Shown here: positions 61,098-64,000 of the stretch, one piece after another
Position numbering within the stretch: position 1 is the first letter of the stretch
Layout: each line of letters opens with the position of its first letter
Source: Panagrolaimus kolymaensis
Taxonomy: Eukaryota > Nematoda > Chromadorea > Rhabditida > Panagrolaimidae
Reading direction: 5' to 3'
DNA: 64,000 nucleotides
Assembly: GCA_028622995.1 (NCBI GenBank)
Contig: JAJQJQ010000013.1
Coordinates: 558,001 to 622,000 of the forward strand
Program-made: the position numbers and the translations under genes
The notes under the pieces: model-generated
Told to the model about the DNA's origin: nothing
Database searches by the model: none
The model's input: only the letters and a program-made list of their open reading frames with translations

Positions 61098-61481
61098 TTA
61101 ATTTACGATGGTAGTAATTTCTAGATCCATAAAATCCATATCAACCATTTGAGCATTATCACCTTTAAAAATTTCATGAATGAAATCATAAAATTTGTCA
61201 AAAGCTAAATCATCCCATTCATCAGTGGAAAATTTAGGGAAATCTTCCATAATTTCTGCATCACTTGAAAGTTGAAGTTCCATTTTGGTTGCATTTGGAT
61301 GAATTTCTCGAACAGCTTCGAAAGCTTCATCAATTTTTAGAAATAAAATTTCAATGGAAATATCTCGATCCACGCTTTGATCGATATTTAAATGATATTT
61401 AGCTTTATAAATTCCAGTTTTATCATTCAAATCAAAACTTTCCAAATTCATAATTATTGGAGTTGAAGAAGAAGAAGACAT
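61098..61481 (-). CDS. Paralogue array member 4, unknown small family
   Basis: Open frame of 127 residues ending DLEITTIVN at TAA; a donor (GTAAAT) after DLEITTI could instead join an acceptor at about 61039 and stop within one or two codons. It is the most diverged member. The signature has become HPNATKMELQLSSDAEIM, losing the Pro-Asp-Pro seen in the others, while the acidic region and the MDFMDLEITT strand remain. It starts with a run of five Ser. Confidence 0.65.
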   Translation of the reverse strand: MSSSSSTPIIMNLESFDLNDKTGIYKAKYHLNIDQSVDRDISIEILFLKIDEAFEAVREIHPNATKMELQLSSDAEIMEDFPKFSTDEWDDLAFDKFYDFIHEIFKGDNAQMVDMDFMDLEITTIVN

Positions 61482-62885
61482 GGTTCCAAGTCCACTTTCA
61501 ACAACTAAAAACGATTATATTAAAATTATTAATTTATTAAAAAATGAAAATTTAAGTTTTAAAAAAAATACTAACACTGCCTCATTTTTTGCATTACCTC
61601 GAGAACAATATTCTTTTAACTCCTCAATTTTTATAAATTTGATAAAAATGAAAAATAAAATAATAATAAATTTTTTTTTATTCAAAAGTAACTCCAAAAA
61701 AAAGAAGATAATTTTTTTAGAGGTCACCTTTTTTTGGAGGACGGGCTTCCACGGTGGAAGCTCCACGTATTTTTATTTTTTTTGTTTCCTCTCCGCCGAG
61801 GCCGATGCTATCAATTTTATTTTTGAGGAAAGATACCAACGATTTGATTTTCTCAATTTTTTACTCTATCATTTTTTCTTCTTCAATAATATTATAGCCT
61901 CATTTTTTTCGGATGAAAGAAAATATAATTTACTTGATTGATTAAAACCCTGAACTTTTTCGAGGTCGTTGTTCGTCTATGGGTGTAAAGGTTCAAGCTT
62001 CCATCCGTTTTTTTTATTACTGAAGAAATTTGCCTAAAAAATAAACTAATTTTTTTTCTTTAGTAAAAAAAACATATTAGAAAATTAAAATAATAATAAA
62101 ATAAAGCTTCTCCTGTCTATTGCGAAGTGAAAAAAAAATCAATGCGTCAATGAAAAATCTTTTCTTTTTATTTGTTGTTTTTAAGTTTCTCCAAGTTGCT
62201 TGCTGCTTTTACTTATCCGATGATTTTTGTTTCAATATTTTTATTAATAAAGAAATAAAAAATAAAAACTTCTTCGTTGTATCTTCAGTGACAATGTTTT
62301 TATTAAAACTAATGTCAACAAAAAACTAAGAAGCATTTTTTTCAAACCGAAAAACACCAACTTAAAAAAAACAAAAAAAACTGGTTGTAAAGAAAGAAAA
62401 TGAAATTTCATTTTGTCCTCAAAACTCTCCAACAAAATGCAATTATGAACGACACTTTATTTTCTAACGCTAGAACAGAAATCTTTGAGCTAAAAATCAT
62501 AAAAAGAAAAAACAATTTGGCAACTTTTTTGCTTAAAAATATTTTTATTCTATGAAACAAGAAAAAATAATATAAAAATAAAACTTGCAGGTTTATTTTT
62601 TTAATTTATTAATCACACAAAATAAAAAAATAAAATGATTACATTAAACATTTCAAGAAAAAAAAGGTTGGAAACACAAAAACGACACACATTTATTTTT
62701 TTAAATGTTTGAGGTTTCATTGTTGCCCTAGCAACAGGAAAACAGGCCTTTGCCATAGCTTTGGCTTACATTTGCTCCTTGTCAACGTTCACTTTCAAAT
62801 ATTTGTTTAAACCTGTTCATTTTCTTCGTTGACATTTTATTGCGAATAAAAGCTTTAAGAAAATTTAAATAAAAAATAAAGAAAG
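61482..62885. other. Spacer upstream of the dynein gene
   Basis: AT-rich with homopolymer runs. Open frames on either strand (61480-61941, 62120-62435) are Phe/Lys-rich and unsupported. The dynein promoter is presumably here; I saw no clear X-box (the RFX site usual for ciliary genes). Confidence 0.4.
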
Positions 62886-64000
62886 ATGTCAAAAGAAAAA
62901 GAAAAGGAAAAAGATAAGGATAAAGAAAATACGGATTCTCGTCGATCGTATATTCTTCGAGTGGCTGGACATATTCTTTCATTGCATTTGGTGGAAGAAA
63001 AGCTTCCAAATATTCAAGCTTTATATAATTTTTGTGATACCCCTGTTACTTTATTTGTTATTTCACGAAGTGATTTGGTGAGTTCAAAAAAAATTTCTTT
63101 CAAGATCGAAAGCGTTAATATTTGTTTTCAAATCTTTTTTTTTTGCGAATTTTTATAAAAAATAATTTTATGCTGAATTTTAGAAAGGTCGAATAGATGT
63201 TTCAAATGAAATAAAATATGACAAACCTGCGCTTTCAAGAGTGGTGTTTTTTAAAACTCGGCCCATTGCTTTGACATCAGAAAATCATAAAAATATTGTT
63301 AGTGTTTTGACTATTCAAGAAAATGCAAATGAAACGTTTCTTGGAAGCATTCAACAGGTGAGAAACAAAAATTGTGTGAAGTGGAAAAAAATATATGAAA
63401 TTGAAATGGAGTTTTAGGTATTTTCAAAATTATTCCAAAATAACAATAGCAATGAAAAAGCCCCAAAAAATAATAATCAACTTCGAGAGATTGTAAATGA
63501 ACTTGAAGAAAGTTTACTCATGACTGTGGATGGTGGCAAAGATGGAAGTGAAGGAGGTGGAGACGGTTAGTTTTTTTACCGAACTAAAAAAGCACTTACT
63601 CGGCATAATTTTGAGCAGATATGTTTTTACAAGAGCTTTGATAGCCTTTAAATTATTTTTCAGGTAAATAATTGATATGCCACAAAAAATAACTTTGGTA
63701 AACTCAAATCGAAACTTTTAAATAAAAAAAATGTTTTCCTATTTTGACAAATCTCATTTTATTAGGAAGCAAAAAATATTTTAGAAAATGTCAAAAAAAA
63801 TGAAAAAAATAAAGCACGCGTAAACCCAAATTTTTTCAGGAGTTTTATCCCTTGAAGATGAAATAAAACTTTGGAAGCTTCGAGCTTCAGCAAACAAGGA
63901 TAAAGGAAATTATTCTGAAGCTTTTGAACCTTTAACCGAAAAAATTCCATTACTTCCAAATTGTGGAATTGCGAGATTAATTGAATTCGTGGAAGCGTCA
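62886..64000 (+). CDS. che-3: Cytoplasmic dynein-2 heavy chain (CHE-3/DYNC2H1), N-terminal part
   Basis: Motor of retrograde intraflagellar transport in cilia. Four exons in the window: 62886-63077, 63184-63357, 63418-63565 and 63840 to the edge, all phase-consistent; the gene runs on to the right, since the family is about 4,000 residues. The N-terminal tail matches the dynein-2 heavy chain, not the cytoplasmic dynein-1 or axonemal tails. It has a FFKTRPIALTSENHKNIV stretch, IQQVFSKLF, LREIVNELEESL, and GVLSLEDEIKLWKLRA, parallel to FFKLRP, VRQVFAPML, LLSELEAGL and GILTPSDEFQFW in vertebrate DYNC2H1. The first 20 residues are an unusual Lys/Glu/Asp-rich run. A Gly-rich insertion (GGKDGSEGGGDG) precedes exon 4. 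Confidence 0.88.

Noticed and set aside
1..64000. CRISPR arrays, bacterial operons or prophage
   Set aside because: The window has spliced eukaryotic genes throughout; no spaced short direct repeats or bacterial signals were seen.

Overview
The window is eukaryotic. It is strongly AT-rich by eye, with homopolymer A/T runs throughout, short exons and GT...AG introns, many of them only about 45-70 bases long. The gene content points to a free-living or parasitic nematode: a three-exon cuticle collagen with the nematode N-terminal layout, two HNF4-type nuclear receptors (a family greatly expanded in nematodes), a small SH2-tyrosine kinase of the Fer/SPE-8 type, the ciliary dynein-2 heavy chain (CHE-3 in C. 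elegans), and pyrimidine-rich AG sites just before start codons that could accept spliced leaders. No species is named because nothing in the sequence settles it.

Layout. 0-5 kb: an internally duplicated protein of unknown function (minus), a secreted cysteine-rich EF-hand protein whose last calcium loop is broken by a 4-bp repeat (minus), and the SH2-kinase (minus). 5-12 kb: gene-poor. 12.1-19.4 kb: HNF4-like receptor 1 (plus), with long introns. 19.9-20.4 kb: a decayed coding remnant. 20.6-22.0 kb: trypsin-like serine protease with a C-terminal extension (minus). 22.6-24.2 kb: a roughly 1.56-kb foldback element. 28.3-31.0 kb: HNF4-like receptor 2 (plus). 32.2-34.4 kb: a type I membrane protein with a lysine-rich tail (plus). 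34.8-35.5 kb: a dead Helitron. 35.6-36.7 kb: PGAM5-like mitochondrial phosphatase (minus). 37.1-40.7 kb: three tandem 1243-bp units, each with a minisatellite and a tRNA-like Pol III promoter module, followed by a diverged fourth copy. 41.5-42.2 kb: an intronless Q-rich/RGG protein. 43.2-44.2 kb: cuticle collagen. 44.7-45.6 kb: secreted 14-cysteine protein. 45.6-51.2 kb: gene-poor. 51.2-53.8 kb: an acidic exon followed by a possible RhoGAP-like gene. 54.9-56.8 kb: a CYP2-clan cytochrome P450. 57.1-61.5 kb: a tandem array of four small paralogues of a family I do not recognise. 62.9 kb to the end: the start of the dynein-2 heavy chain.

There is no operon-like pathway grouping. The two receptors share a family but are separated by the protease and the foldback element. 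The most unusual items are the tandem units with Pol III-like boxes, the four-member unknown paralogue array, the Helitron fossil and the EF-hand frame break. Exon models were built by hand from splice signals and reading-frame phase. Counts of bases and residues are mine and were not machine checked.
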